A stretch of DNA of 64,000 nt from positions 1-64,000 of the forward strand of contig RCSZ01000003.1 of the NCBI GenBank assembly GCA_014898425.1, written 5' to 3'. The DNA comes from Botryotinia globosa (Eukaryota > Ascomycota > Leotiomycetes > Helotiales > Sclerotiniaceae). Within the stretch, counting starts at the first letter, position 1; every line of letters begins with the position of its first letter. The notes beneath the pieces are model-generated. The model saw nothing but the letters and a program-made list of their open reading frames with translations, did no database searches and was not told where the DNA came from. Made by a program: the position numbers and the translations under genes. Of this stretch, positions 12,379 through 23,303 are shown in pieces.

Positions 12379-13198
12379 GCACAGCACGGCATTAGTAGTG
12401 ACAACACCCTCAGTCTCATCATCCATAAGCACAGTCACTTCATCCATGTCACTCTTGGAAAGCTCAGCTATGATGAAGACAGACCTATCCAGCAATTTAT
12501 GTACAGAAAGCAGTGTGATAGGTACTCTGCCAACTACATCCGTGCAAAGCATACCCTTATTCAACACTTCATCCGCTGGAACGAGAACGCTTTCCAGTCC
12601 ATACGTATCCACGAACAATGGCAATTGTGAACTCCCACAAAGTTGTTCTCTTACCACTACCACTTTTACGTATTCTTCCCCAACTTTGCTTGAAAGTGGT
12701 ATATCCTGGTCTCCTCAGGCGACAGATACGGCCCTAATTTGTGCCTGTGACAATCATTGCCTATTGGGAGTCAGTTACGGCATATCCGGTACAAGCGAAA
12801 CTACACTTTGCGGCAATACTATGCCAGCTGGCTTTACAAAACTTATTGTGTCAAAAACCACATTGCCGACCCCAAAAGTTACAGTTTCGACGTCAAAAAT
12901 CACACTTGTGACCACGATAACAATACCAGCAGCGAGACGAAGCTCTGGATGTAATACGAACCTGCCATGCTACCCGGGTAGTGTCAGCGTGATAGGGGCC
13001 CTTCCAACAGGTTCGAGATGTGTTACTGATATGAATAATGATCCAATTTGTGTTGGCCAGATGATATGTGCAAATGCAAGGATCTGCACCACCAATAACG
13101 ACTGTGCTCAAGGCGAAGCATGTATCTCAGACGGTTGCTGGAAAGGTGCATGTGCAAGTCGACATTGTGGACAAGTAGCAACTGGGTGTCCATATTAA
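12379..13198 (+). pseudogene. Chitinase C-terminal Ser/Thr- and Cys-rich part
   Basis: This is the continuation of the chitinase after the solo LTR. Deleting 12204-12378 (175 bp) brings it into frame with the catalytic exon. It encodes a Ser/Thr-rich linker of about 110 residues, probably O-glycosylated, then a cysteine-rich tail with many paired cysteines ending in CGQVATGCPY and TAA. The tail could be a carbohydrate- or wall-binding module, but I do not recognise a named domain. A promoterless start codon inside the LTR (12359) makes the piece look like an independent gene. It should not be annotated as one. Confidence 0.85.
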
Positions 13199-13725
13199 AA
13201 GCTCAAAGTTGCACTCTGAGTATTCTTTATGTGGTTGTTTTTTTCCAAATAGAGTATAGAGAGGTTTGGTGTAAGAATTTATTGCTAACGTAACTTGACT
13301 AGAAGTGGGTCATGTCATGATATGTGTCACGTATCTTTACACCAAAATTTGTATGCAAAGGTACTTAGAGCGACTTTTTATATCCCTATGGATATCAAAG
13401 ATAATTTTAAAATTTTGGATAATTAGGCTTGATATCTAATAAAAATATAGTAACGTCTGTCCCTGTGTCCCGAGACGAACCCCGTAACGAGACAAATCTA
13501 CACTTTTGGTATCATAAATCTTTTCTTAGTGATTTTTCAAACTTACTCTTGATAACGTCCGTCCCTGCGTAGCGAGACGCACCCCGTAACGAGACGAATC
13601 TGTAGTCTCGGAATCATAACTTTTTTCTTAGCAAATCTATAGAGTTTCTATCAATATACCATCTTCCTTAGCTATTTCTCCCTAGGGATATCACTTAACA
13701 GACAAGAAAAAGAGCTCGATTGATT
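13199..13725. repeat. Chitinase 3' flank with a ~102-bp direct repeat
   Basis: No gene. Two similar ~49-bp segments, each reading TAACGTCYGTCCCTG and then CCCCGTAACGAGAC, lie at about 13451-13499 and 13553-13601, and the similarity continues weakly into the AT-rich spacers. The GC-rich cores in an AT-rich setting suggest a small duplicated element. I cannot assign it to a class. Confidence 0.6.
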
Positions 13726-14544
13726 AAGTCGAATACCCCACTTTCGGGCCACCCCTCTTTTGGGCCACCCTTTTACACCAAAAATCACCTTTTTAATCTA
13801 TTAATATCTTTATCAATATTGAATATAATTTAATCAAAATTTAAATCCATATAATTCGAATTGTTTTAAATCTATTCTGAATTTTTAGAATTTTAGGATT
13901 TTTCTGGATCGGTTTCTAAAGCTTGAAAATATCAATTTTAATTTGTATACAAATCACATATAAATTTAAATTTTTATAAAATCTATAATAACTTTTAAAG
14001 AAAAATAGCTAAAAGTAAACTGTAAAATTTTATTATATATTTATAAGATATTTAATCTAGCAAATCTTAAAAAAATAAAAGATTCCGTATAAATAAATAT
14101 TTAAAAGGGTACCTTTAAAATTGAAGGGATTATTTATACTACTCTCAACTCATTGTATATTATATCTCTATTATTATTCTTTTTTTTCAAATTTTTTTTC
14201 AAATTTCTATATAGATTCAGATTTGAATTTTTCAGAAAGATATAGAATCTTCTTATAATAATTATTATTAAAAAGTTATTGAAGATTTTATAAAGTTTTA
14301 AATTTGTATGTGATTTGTATGTAAATTGAAAATCGATATTTTGAAGCTCTAGAAATCGATACAGAAAAATCCTAAAATTCTAAAAATTCTAATATAAGCT
14401 TAGGATAGCTTAAATTATATAAACATAAATTTTTATTGAATTATATTCAATATTGATAGAGATATTGATAGGTCAAAAAAGTGATTTTTAGTGTAAAAGG
14501 GTGGCCCAAAAGAGGGGTGGCCCGAAAGTAGGGTGGTCGACTTA
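13726..14544. mobile_element. Foldback/MITE-like element with long inverted arms
   Basis: About 819 bp with ends that are inverse copies: TAAGTCGAATACCCCAC on the left and its near inverse ending GGTGGTCGACTTA on the right. The inverted arms extend roughly 270-300 bp each, including the GGGCCACCC pairs near 13750/14510 and the TATCAATATTGAATATAA stretch near 13815/14445. The terminal TA on both sides is what a Tc1/mariner-type TA target duplication would give. There is no open frame, so it would depend on a transposase from elsewhere. Confidence 0.8.
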
Positions 14545-14602
14545 AAACCTTTCTCTATAATAATAATAATCTCTTTTTTTTTTAAATATCTTTATATAAT
14601 GA

Positions 14603-14764
14603 TGTCGGGACAGGGATCATGTGACCGCACTAGCGCAAGCGCTAGTGCCTCGGCACTATAATATAGACGTATTATAGCCCTAGCTTTTAGAACCTTAAGC
14701 AATATTACAACAGTGTGAATCATAGTACTATATTGTCTTCACCATCCCCATGGTGATACCAACA
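14603..14764 (+). mobile_element. Diverged solo LTR related to the copia family
   Basis: 162 bp starting TGTCGGGACAGGGATCATGTGA and ending GTGATACCAACA, the same termini as the 170-bp LTRs described above, with a different middle. It contains a GC-rich palindrome around CACTAGCGCAAGCGCTAGTG. No convincing 5-bp target duplication (AATGA versus TATAT), so it may be a remnant of a deleted element or a related subfamily. Confidence 0.7.
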
Positions 14765-15590
14765 TATATAATTTTATTTTCTTTTTAATATTATTGTTTT
14801 TAATAAATATTAATTAAATCACTTAATATTATTATAATATTAAGGGAACTAATTATAATAATAAAATTCTATTACTATAATAAAATAATAAAAATTCAAT
14901 AATATAAGAAAAATTTCTTATATTCTTTATTCTCTTTATATAAGAAAGAATATTATTATAAAATAAAATAAAGAATTCTTTATTAAAAAAGAAATTCTTT
15001 ATATAAGAAAGAATATTATTATAAAATAAAATAAAGAATTCTTTATTAAAAAAGAAATCCTTTATTAGTTTTTTATTCAAAATAATAATTCATTATTTTG
15101 AAAAAATTGAAATATGATGTAGGAGTTAGTTCAAATGCGGAATGACAGATGCAATATTGTACAATATTATTTTTCCTTTTTTATTATTATAAAAATTGAT
15201 TACAATTTAATAAAGAAAATTGTTAAAATCGATTACAAAATCAGAATTTTCAAATACATTATTTATGTATTATGAGTTTGCGCTATCTACGTATAGGGGG
15301 CAGGAAAAAGCATAAATAAGTAGTTTGGGTTTCTATATTCAGATATTTTTCTAGTATCCATTTTTATATATATATAAGAATATATAATACAATTCAATAA
15401 TAATAACTCTATTTATTCTACTAGTTCAAGCTTTCAATATAATATTATTTTATTACTATTCCCAATTCGGCTTAGCTCATCCCACGCTAAGCGAATGACC
15501 AACAATAATTTCAATTCAATACAAAAATCCTAATATAAAAGCTTTTTGAGCCATGTTGAAAGTTTATTTTTAATGGCTATAGTGCTAGGG
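14765..15590. repeat. AT-rich spacer with a 63-bp tandem duplication
   Basis: Very AT-rich, no gene. Two nearly identical 63-bp units lie at 14934-14996 and 14997-15059, each running from CTTTATATAAGAAAG to AAAAAAGAAAT. They give a repeated motif in a spurious minus-strand open frame. A small island of balanced composition at about 15265-15305 has no recognisable content. Confidence 0.75.
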
Positions 15591-16042
15591 CACTTCTATT
15601 TGATCGATAGTCATTTTGCACCAAAACTCATCATTTAAATATATTTAGTTTTAAGCAAAATTATATATTTATTTTTGAAATAATTATATCAATTTATTTA
15701 TTTTTATATTTTCTTTAATAAAAATTATTTATTTTATTTTTAGAAATTTTATATATTATAAAATATTCATTTAATGTTTTAAAATTCTAATATATTAGAA
15801 ATTACAGCCAAAATAAGCGAATTCTCAAGAACCTTTTCATAAGAAAAATTTTAATATATATATTATATTTATTAATTCTTTAAAAAAAAGGAAAATCTTA
15901 TTATAAATATCATTTATATATAAATAATTAAATTATTGAATTTATTTTAAAAAAAACTATTCAAAAGAATAATAATCTAATTTCTAAAAAGTAATAAAAT
16001 AGTGTATTTGAGTATATTTTTGAGATCGACCAAATAGAAGTG
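15591..16042. mobile_element. Possible AT-rich MITE with short inverted ends
   Basis: CACTTCTATTTGATCGAT at 15591-15608 is matched by its near inverse ATCGACCAAATAGAAGTG at about 16025-16042. The ~450-bp interior is AT-rich and non-coding. I could not find a convincing target duplication, so this may be only a decayed inverted repeat. Confidence 0.4.
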
Positions 16043-16187
16043 TATAGTTGCTGTAGAAGGAATAGCGGGATATCGATCGATTTTTACGCGTTGTAGATGC
16101 GCAGCAATCCATGTGTTATGAGGAAATTACGAGAGGCTGAAATCAGACTTTGAGGCTTATATCAAATAATTACACTGACGAATTTAC

Positions 16188-17295
16188 CGAGGCCTATAAG
16201 GAACATTTGGCATAAACCCCAAAAATAGATTTCTGCCTGAAGCAAATTTTTTTTCTATAATTTGTATAGTGCGTCTATAGAAATCTTGGAAATAAAAATT
16301 GTATTATATAGAATAATATAAATTATAATTTTATTATAAAAAAAACTATATTACTAAAAAGCTCTTATTATTAATAATATTATTATAATTTTAAAATCTA
16401 TTTTAGAATTCTTGAAAAGAAGTGTACTAATATTCAAGTTCTAATATAAAATCATTTTTAAATAATTTTCTTTTTATGCACAGACAATTATATTATAAGC
16501 GAAAGAATTCCGATAAGGATTCCTTATCTCACTATATGACTAATCAATCTCAACTTATATAAAAAAACTATTCAATCCAGTACACAATCTTAAAAAAATT
16601 AATAATAAAAAAAGAAAAGAGATAATCTTATTAATTAGAATTCAAGGAATTGATTGATATAATTCTTTTTGAATTATTTCAAAAGGAAAATTTTATATTT
16701 AATTCTACTTTAATAAACTCCAATTTTCGAAATATTTTTTATTAATACCTTAAATATTAGGTTTGATTACTAATCAATCCCTAGCTTATTTTACTAATAC
16801 CTTAAAGATTAGGTTTAATTATTAATCAATTCTCAACTTATATAAGAAACTATTCAATCCAATACACGACCTTAAAAAAATTAAAAAAAGAAAAAGAAAA
16901 GAGATAATCTTATTAATTAGAATTCAAGGAATCGATTAATATAATTCTTTTTGAATTATCTCAAAAATTAGAATTTATATTTATTATTGAAATATTAGAA
17001 TAATAAAAGATTAAATATTAAAAGCGATTTATTATTCGAATTTATTGAAATATTTCAATAATAAATATAAATTCTAATTTTTGAGATAATTCAAAAAGAA
17101 TTATATTAATCGATTCCTTGAATTCTAATTAATAAGATTATCTCTTTTCTTTTTCTTTTATTAATTTTTTTAAGGTTGTGTACTGGATTGAAAGTTTTAT
17201 TTTAATATATATACACCTCTAAATTCTAAATACATTTTTAGCTTAGGCAGAAATCTATTTTTGGGGTTTGTACCAAATGTTCCTTATAGGCCTCG
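16188..17295. mobile_element. Foldback element with nested near-perfect hairpin
   Basis: Outer inverted ends of about 55 bp: CGAGGCCTATAAGGAACATT on the left (from 16188) and its inverse ending AGGCCTCG on the right (to 17295), including the CCCCAAAAATAGATTTCTGCC block. Inside, 16855-16996 and 17049-17190 form two 142-bp inverted arms with only about three mismatches around a 52-bp loop. An earlier direct copy of the left arm lies at about 16551-16730. There are no coding frames. Its size and structure suggest a non-autonomous foldback transposon. Confidence 0.8.
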
Positions 17296-17456
17296 ATAGA
17301 ATTCCCAATTGTTCCAAAGTGCTAGCATTACTTGAACTGGGTATGTCATTTCTTCGGATTCAATAAACCAATTTCACCATACAATTGTGAGGTTTGTGCT
17401 CATCTGCGATAAGTTTGGGCTTGGTAGATATCTTTTAGTGGAGATATAAGCTCTAG

Positions 17457-17806
17457 TATCCCCTATACCGCTGAGAATGAGCTCCAAAAGTGATCTGTGC
17501 GATATACCTTCAATAATAAAGCCTTATTGAATAGAATAGCTATTTTAATGCATTTTTAGTTATACTTTTTGTATTATTAAATCTTGATTTCAAATATTGA
17601 TTTTTTATAATTTCAAAAAAAAAGAAAAGATTGAGAATTAGTATATATTATTATATTAGAAGTTTTGATATAGAAAGAATATTGATTGAATTTTATATCA
17701 AAAAATAAATACCAATATTGAATTAAATTCAAGGAATCTTGATAATCTAATTAGTCAATAAGAACCTGTTAAGCGAGGGAGCTCATTCTCAGCGATATAG
17801 GGGATA
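17457..17806. mobile_element. 350-bp MITE with 29-bp inverted ends
   Basis: The left end TATCCCCTATACCGCTGAGA (continuing ATGAGCTCC) is matched by the inverse of the right end with one mismatch. The interior is AT-rich and non-coding. The target duplication is not clear. Confidence 0.7.
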
Positions 17807-18345
17807 GTGTGTGGAGTGTGGGTTTATATTAGCCTGTAATCACTTTAATTCATCCGTCTATCACGATCAGCCTCGAATCTTATATGCGTTGGGCATACAA
17901 CAACAACGATCATCAGTTTAACAAATCAACCAGTCTGCTATAGATAAAGAATTTCCAGCTCACCAATACAGTGGCGATATTACAAACCTGGGGTCCCCAT
18001 TGCAGGTTGCAGTCATATATGGCCCTGGGATGCATATAGAAGACGAGATCGGCCGGTCGTCAAAAGATTGCCAGGGTTCATGAGATACTATTGGTCTTCA
18101 ACTTATTCAGCTCATGGTCAAAAATGTAAGCACGGAATATTGAATCTGCACAGTGCCAAATGCAGAGTCGTATTCTCAATTGGGGCATACCTTGCGAAAT
18201 GTACTCGAGATAACAGTTCAATGGGGCATAAGCTGGCTAGGTGGGAAGAAGTTTTTTCCTTTAGATCATTAAGTTTTGAAAGTCGATAACCTCCATACCA
18301 AAATTTTATGAAAAGTTAAATCAAAAACAAATCAATCATATCATT
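17807..18345. other. 5' flank of the ankyrin/CorA-like gene
   Basis: The composition returns to normal here. No complete gene. The frame at 18068-18289 lacks a recognisable domain. The stretch TCAAAAACAAATCAATCATATCATT directly before the start codon at 18346 is A-rich, as usual for fungal translation starts. Confidence 0.5.
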
Positions 18346-21300
18346 ATGGCCGATCTGACCTCGAACGATTCAGGTGATAAGAGTGAAGAGACGATTTCAC
18401 CGTATGAGCAGGGAGCATCAGAACCACTTCATGACACCCAAGCTAGCGCCTCGATTTCAGTTGAACAGCGGAAAGATGAATCATCAAAAAGCCTTGAACT
18501 TCCTCAAGAATCATCATCAAATACTAGCGATTCCTTTGAGGGTTCGAATGAACGGCGACCGAATGATTCAACAGATGATATAAGGCCCACTTCGAGTACC
18601 GGTGGCAAGCAAGAAGGAGAAACCAGTGATGCAGCAAAAAGTCTTGTCGAAAATTCAGAACCTTTGATTGTAAATTTACCCACTGCTGGAATGGAGAATG
18701 AAGTTACTGAAAAGGAAGATGGACATGAACACAATGATGAAACTGAATCCCTTCGCAAACCTTCACCAGAAACCAACGAAAGACTACTCGAGGCAGCCGA
18801 AGACGGGGATGAAGACGCAGTTCGAAAGGCACTTGATGAAGATGCCGAAATTGAAACAAAAAACTGGGTGGGCGAAACAGCGCTTCAATTAGCGTGCCGA
18901 TTCAACCATAAAGATATCGTTACTCTTCTTCTGACAAAGGGAGCGAATATCGAAGCCCACGACAATGATGGGTGGACACTCTTGATCTCAGCTGTATATC
19001 AAGAAGCATCTACGGATATTCTTGAACTCTTGTTCAACCAAGAAAATCATCCAGATATAAATGCCGGAAGCAGCACAGGGTGGACTGCGCTAATGTATGC
19101 TTGTTGCAACAAAGATTTGGCTGTTGTCAATTTCTTGCTCTCCCAAGGCCCTGATATAAATCACTCGAGTGATGACAAATCAACAGCTTTGACAGTAGCT
19201 ACCTACAGTTCCACGGTGGAAATTGTCTCTGCACTGTTGAAAGCACAGGCCAATGTGAATGCTCAAGACAGTGATGGAGATACTCCCCTCATCTTGGCAT
19301 CCCGCTGTAGAGACGCAAACATGGTGTCAAAGATACTGGAATATAACCCTGAATTCTCAATAGTCCGGGATGGTGGGGTAACAGCGTTGCACCAAGTCAT
19401 GTCAAATGAGGAAAGAGATGAGATAGCCCCATTGCTTGTCCTAGCGCCTGGAGCAAATATAAATGCTAAGGACTTTGAAGAGCAGACACCTCTTTATATC
19501 GCTAGTGAAGGAGGTTATTTGAATGTGGTTGATATATTACTCGCTCAGACTGGAGTTGAAGTTAATGCTTCAAGTAAAAATGATAAGACACCTCTTCATA
19601 TAGCTTGTGAGATGGGGCATCTGAAGATAGTGGATAAACTGCTTGAAAAGAATGGAGTAAATGTTGAAGCAAAGGACGAAAACAAGCAGACTCCATTGCA
19701 CCTCGCCCTCTTGAACGGCAAAGTTGGCGTCATACAAAAACTCCTGGAGAGAGAAGCAAAAATGAAAAATCTGCCAGGGGGAAAGCGTCCGGGCGTATGG
19801 TCTACATTCGTTCAGTCCCTTATAAAGCGTAGGAATGGCGCAAACTCGGAAATAACAGAATCGAATACTCCTAGTCTTGAAGAAGTGATATCTATTCGGA
19901 GCTTTGCTACTAGAGAGGAACTGATAAACACAGTGAAATGAGCAGTAACCGAAGACGACTTCAAATACCTCATGGAGGCGATCGGCTTGTGGGACACGAT
20001 TGAACCACTTACGCCTCAGAAAAGCGGAATTATTGGTCTTTTGAAGCAAGAAATTGAAGATAAAAAACGGAGTGAACGATGCTCGCCCGAAAGCCCCTTG
20101 CAATGGGCTGCGTTTGGTGGGTATCATGAGATTGTGTGGTGGCTTTTGCAAAGCTCTTTGCCTAATGAAGAAACGGAAAATAACATTGAGAAAGCAAGAG
20201 ATATAGCCACAAAAGAAAGAAACTGGGAACAAGAAAAGGTCAAGCCAAAGGAAGACAAAAACGAGAGGACTAAGAAAGCAGCACATCTTGATCAGATCCG
20301 TGTGTCACATGACTTTCAAGACTCGATGAAGGAAGACATCAGGGAAGCTGGAAGAAAAGTTGCGCAACAAGAGAAAGGATTACTTGGGGTGGCTGGGAAA
20401 GATATTCAGATGACTTCCAAATTCCAAGCAGCAGGAAATGAATCCCGAACCTCTTTGGAATCCTATCAAATCACACTAGATTTGCTCGAGGACCCCCCTC
20501 CGTTTGTTGTCATACTTGCAGATTTAAATGACGGAGAATTCACCAAGAGAAGTCTGCGGAGCGATTTGCAAAAAGAACTAAAACCTCACAAGGCTAGCAT
20601 TGTAGACTTTTATCAACGAAACGGAAGTTTCGACCTATTGCGGCGCAGACGCGACGTTTACAACGTGATTTACTCAACAGAAAAAGTACATGGCCCCAGA
20701 GGTATTATGGAGAGTGCCAGAGCAACCTTGAAGAATATAGGCCCCAAGACTGCAAGAGAGAAGACTTACATGCCAGAAGATTTTAAAATACGGTGGGTAC
20801 ACTTGCCTGCAAATAACGTATGTATATTCCACCCACATCAATTTCAAGTGACGCTAAATTTTGCTTTAGATAGAATGGATGGAGGTAAAAATCCAACTGC
20901 TTCTCGTGAGATTTATGATATTGATTAAATTGCCTAGGATCTTACCAAGCGGATATGCAAGGATAAAGAAATGGAAACTTCGGAGTGGTCATCTCTGAAC
21001 AATCTCCTTCAAAAAAGCTGGCAAGAACTCCCGACAAGTAAGGTTGAAACAAGGCTCATGAAACCTGTTTGTTTGGTAAGTTTACAACGGCACGATAAGG
21101 ATATATCTGACACGAAGTTGAAGAAAGGTTCAACAAAGCGGAGAAACAAGAATCATGAGAAAGGCGATCTTAGTACACCAGAAGTTAAAGGGAATACGAA
21201 TGTAAAGGGAGATCAAGAAGATGATGAGCCATTTATACAGCAAGAGGCTGAAGAGAAGCTAGACAGCAAGAAAATTCCCAAATATGGTAAGCTCTTCACG

Positions 21301-23303
21301 TTGCCGTCGAGATATATTTGCATGGCAACATCGCAATGTGCAAAAGACACCACTAGTGGTAGTGGTAGTTTCCGTTACCTTGCAGGCACCGCAGAATAGG
21401 TTATGAAAAGACAATAATCATTTAATCAGTGCTAACGCTCTTACATAGATACATTTGAAAGAGTAGCCCTCTACGTGAGTTTTTCTAGGTTCAAAAAGAT
21501 TTTTACTAACTTCACAGATGCCATACATTACATTTGGTTCTTGCCATCAAAGAGACACTGAAACCAAAATTTACATCGACCCTCCCGAATCCAGAAAAGG
21601 CTATAACAACCTCATGGAAGTTTACAAAGACAAAGTTATCCATGGAACAAGATCTTTGGATCAGTTTTACTACCATTCCCTAGAGGAAATGACTACGCGT
21701 GACCGAAGTCAGGTTGTTACCAGATCGTTCTTTGACATAAAAAATGGGGACACTGTGCCTGAATCACAAAGAACATGGCCATATCTCGTCGTAGATCAAC
21801 TCTGGCTTTGGATCATCGATGAAGGCAAGTTTTGACTGTTAATTGTGTCTTATAATTGGGCTGAAAAACATGCTAATAAGTTGCTGGTGCGTACAGAGAC
21901 AATAATCACTTCATCCACTCACAGACCGGACGGGTTTGACGATCCAGTGATCGGAAAGATGTTTCGCCTCTTGCGAGAAGCAAAGCAGAAAAAGAATGGT
22001 GAATCCCCACCATCTTCTGTTGAGGAGTTGAGCCGTTTCCTCGTAACATTCTGCGTAGATTTCATCAATAGTCTAAGATGGGACGAAGATGCTCCGCCAT
22101 CGACAGGATTCCGGGGGGGAGATGCTGCTTCGAAGTCTATACAATTGTTGTACATGGAAGCAATCAACAAAGTAGTAAGTTTAACAGCTTTTGTGCCACT
22201 TCAGTATAGATATTATTTTCTGAGAATTAAATAATTATTTTAATTGATTTGTAATATAGGCGGCTCAAGAAAAGAAGTTATTTCAGAGTTTTAAGAGAAA
22301 AATGGTTAAAAAGGAGCGAGAGAGTATGCAGGAGAATGAAGAATCAAAAAAGGATCAAGAGGTTGAGAATATTACTCGATCAAAAGAACATAATCGCAAC
22401 CAAGAAACTGAAAACTGGATTTCGATCAGCAAGGCAGCCAATCTTTTGGACGAGATCAAAGACATACTGGACGAACTCACGATCTTAAAAACACTCCTCA
22501 CGCAGCAGCAACATGTCTGGCAAGAGCTCGTGGGGCCAGAACCTGAGAGAGACAGTGCCCGAGGTCCCACTTATACACTACACGAGATTGAAGAAATGAT
22601 CAAGATGGCCGAAAGAGTTCAGAAATCTGTAAGTTAGGAATCTTTGTAGTTAACTGATAACGGCAACTGATTCGAGAAAAGGTGCATGATATATTAAACC
22701 TCGAACAAAATGGGATCAACATCATTGAGGCTGTGTTCTCACGCCAGAGGGCGGAAGTGTCTGCCCGGCTGACTGAACAGACTTCCCGCCAAGGCAAGGT
22801 CTTAATGGCCTTTACTATTGTAACTGTGCTTTTTGTAAGTTTTATTGCTTGGCCTAATTTGCTGAGCCTATTACTAATATACGTTTCAGACACCCTTATC
22901 TTTCCTCACATCGCTGTTCTCATTGAACATCACTGTTTTTGAGCACAATAGTGATGGAGAAACTGAATATGGTCCAGGTTGGATCTTTCCTATCATATGT
23001 GACTCTCCCCCTATTTTTTCCTTAAAATTACAAGCTAACATGGAGTTTACAGTTGCTGTTTCGACGGGTGTCATTCTTCCTCTCATGATCTACGCTGCCG
23101 TTGGACTCGGAGATCTTAAGAATGCATTCAAAAAAGTGCGAAACAAACTTGGGAATATATCACATGAATCAGGAAAGACTCTGAACAAAGATATATCTCT
23201 ATCCTCAACAGCAGAAGAAGGATATATGGCACCCGGAAATCACCCGACTAATCATGAGGCCCCACTGAATAAATCGCCGTCCAGGAAAGTTATAGCAACC
23301 TGA
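18346..23303 (+). pseudogene. Ankyrin-repeat / CorA-like protein with in-frame TGA
   Basis: A nine-exon model: 18346-20817, 20870-20884, 20938-21286, 21449-21474, 21518-21824, 21897-22174, 22260-22628, 22682-22834, 22890-23303. All exons join in phase (4383 nt, 1461 codons counting both stops). An acidic Ser/Glu-rich N-terminus (to about residue 140) is followed by about nine ankyrin repeats (residues ~145-475, e.g. GETALQLACRFNHKDIVTLLL). Next come a linker, a charged region, and a C-terminal CorA-like module with two predicted membrane segments: VLMAFTIVTVLF-TPLSFLTSLF across the last intron, and VILPLMIYAAVGL. The CorA GMN signature reads SLN. One in-frame TGA at 19939-19941 falls between the ankyrin block and the rest, where CGA (Arg) would be one C-to-T change away. 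Exons 2 (15 nt) and 4 (26 nt) are micro-exons, and intron 5 (21825-21896) is GC-AG with donor GCAAGT. Either recently inactivated, or the stop is an error or is read through. Ankyrin/CorA-like fusions are common in this fungal group, with unknown function; loss of GMN makes Mg2+ transport doubtful. Confidence 0.85.

Larger units (their letters stand above)
4977..13198 (+). pseudogene. GH18 chitinase gene disrupted by two LTR insertions
   Basis: One secreted family-18 chitinase gene whose parts are spread over 8.2 kb. Exon 1 starts at ATG 4977 and encodes a hydrophobic signal-peptide-like N-terminus. After codon position 1 at 5061 it is cut by a copia element and resumes at 10808 in the same frame. 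Two introns follow: 10833-10884, and 10987-11036 with donor GTATGA and a CTAAC branch site. The catalytic exon is 11037-12203. A solo LTR with its target duplication occupies 12204-12378, and the frame resumes at 12379 to the TAA at 13196-13198. Without the insertions and introns the coding length is 2199 nt (733 codons), an exact multiple of three. One internal stop remains: the conserved Trp of the FVNW motif reads TAG across intron 1, a CpA-to-TpA type change on the opposite strand. The gene is inactive as it stands. GH18 enzymes of this type hydrolyse chitin outside the cell. Confidence 0.9.

Noticed and set aside
12356..13198. Independent 280-codon gene
   Set aside because: Its start lies inside the solo LTR; it is the in-frame C-terminal part of the chitinase after removal of the insertion.
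14853..15080. 75-codon frame with internal repeat
   Set aside because: It is explained by the 63-bp DNA duplication in AT-rich non-coding sequence.
19570..20286. 238-codon minus-strand frame
   Set aside because: It is antisense to the ankyrin/CorA-like exon; the plus strand has clear ankyrin repeats and splice-consistent exons.
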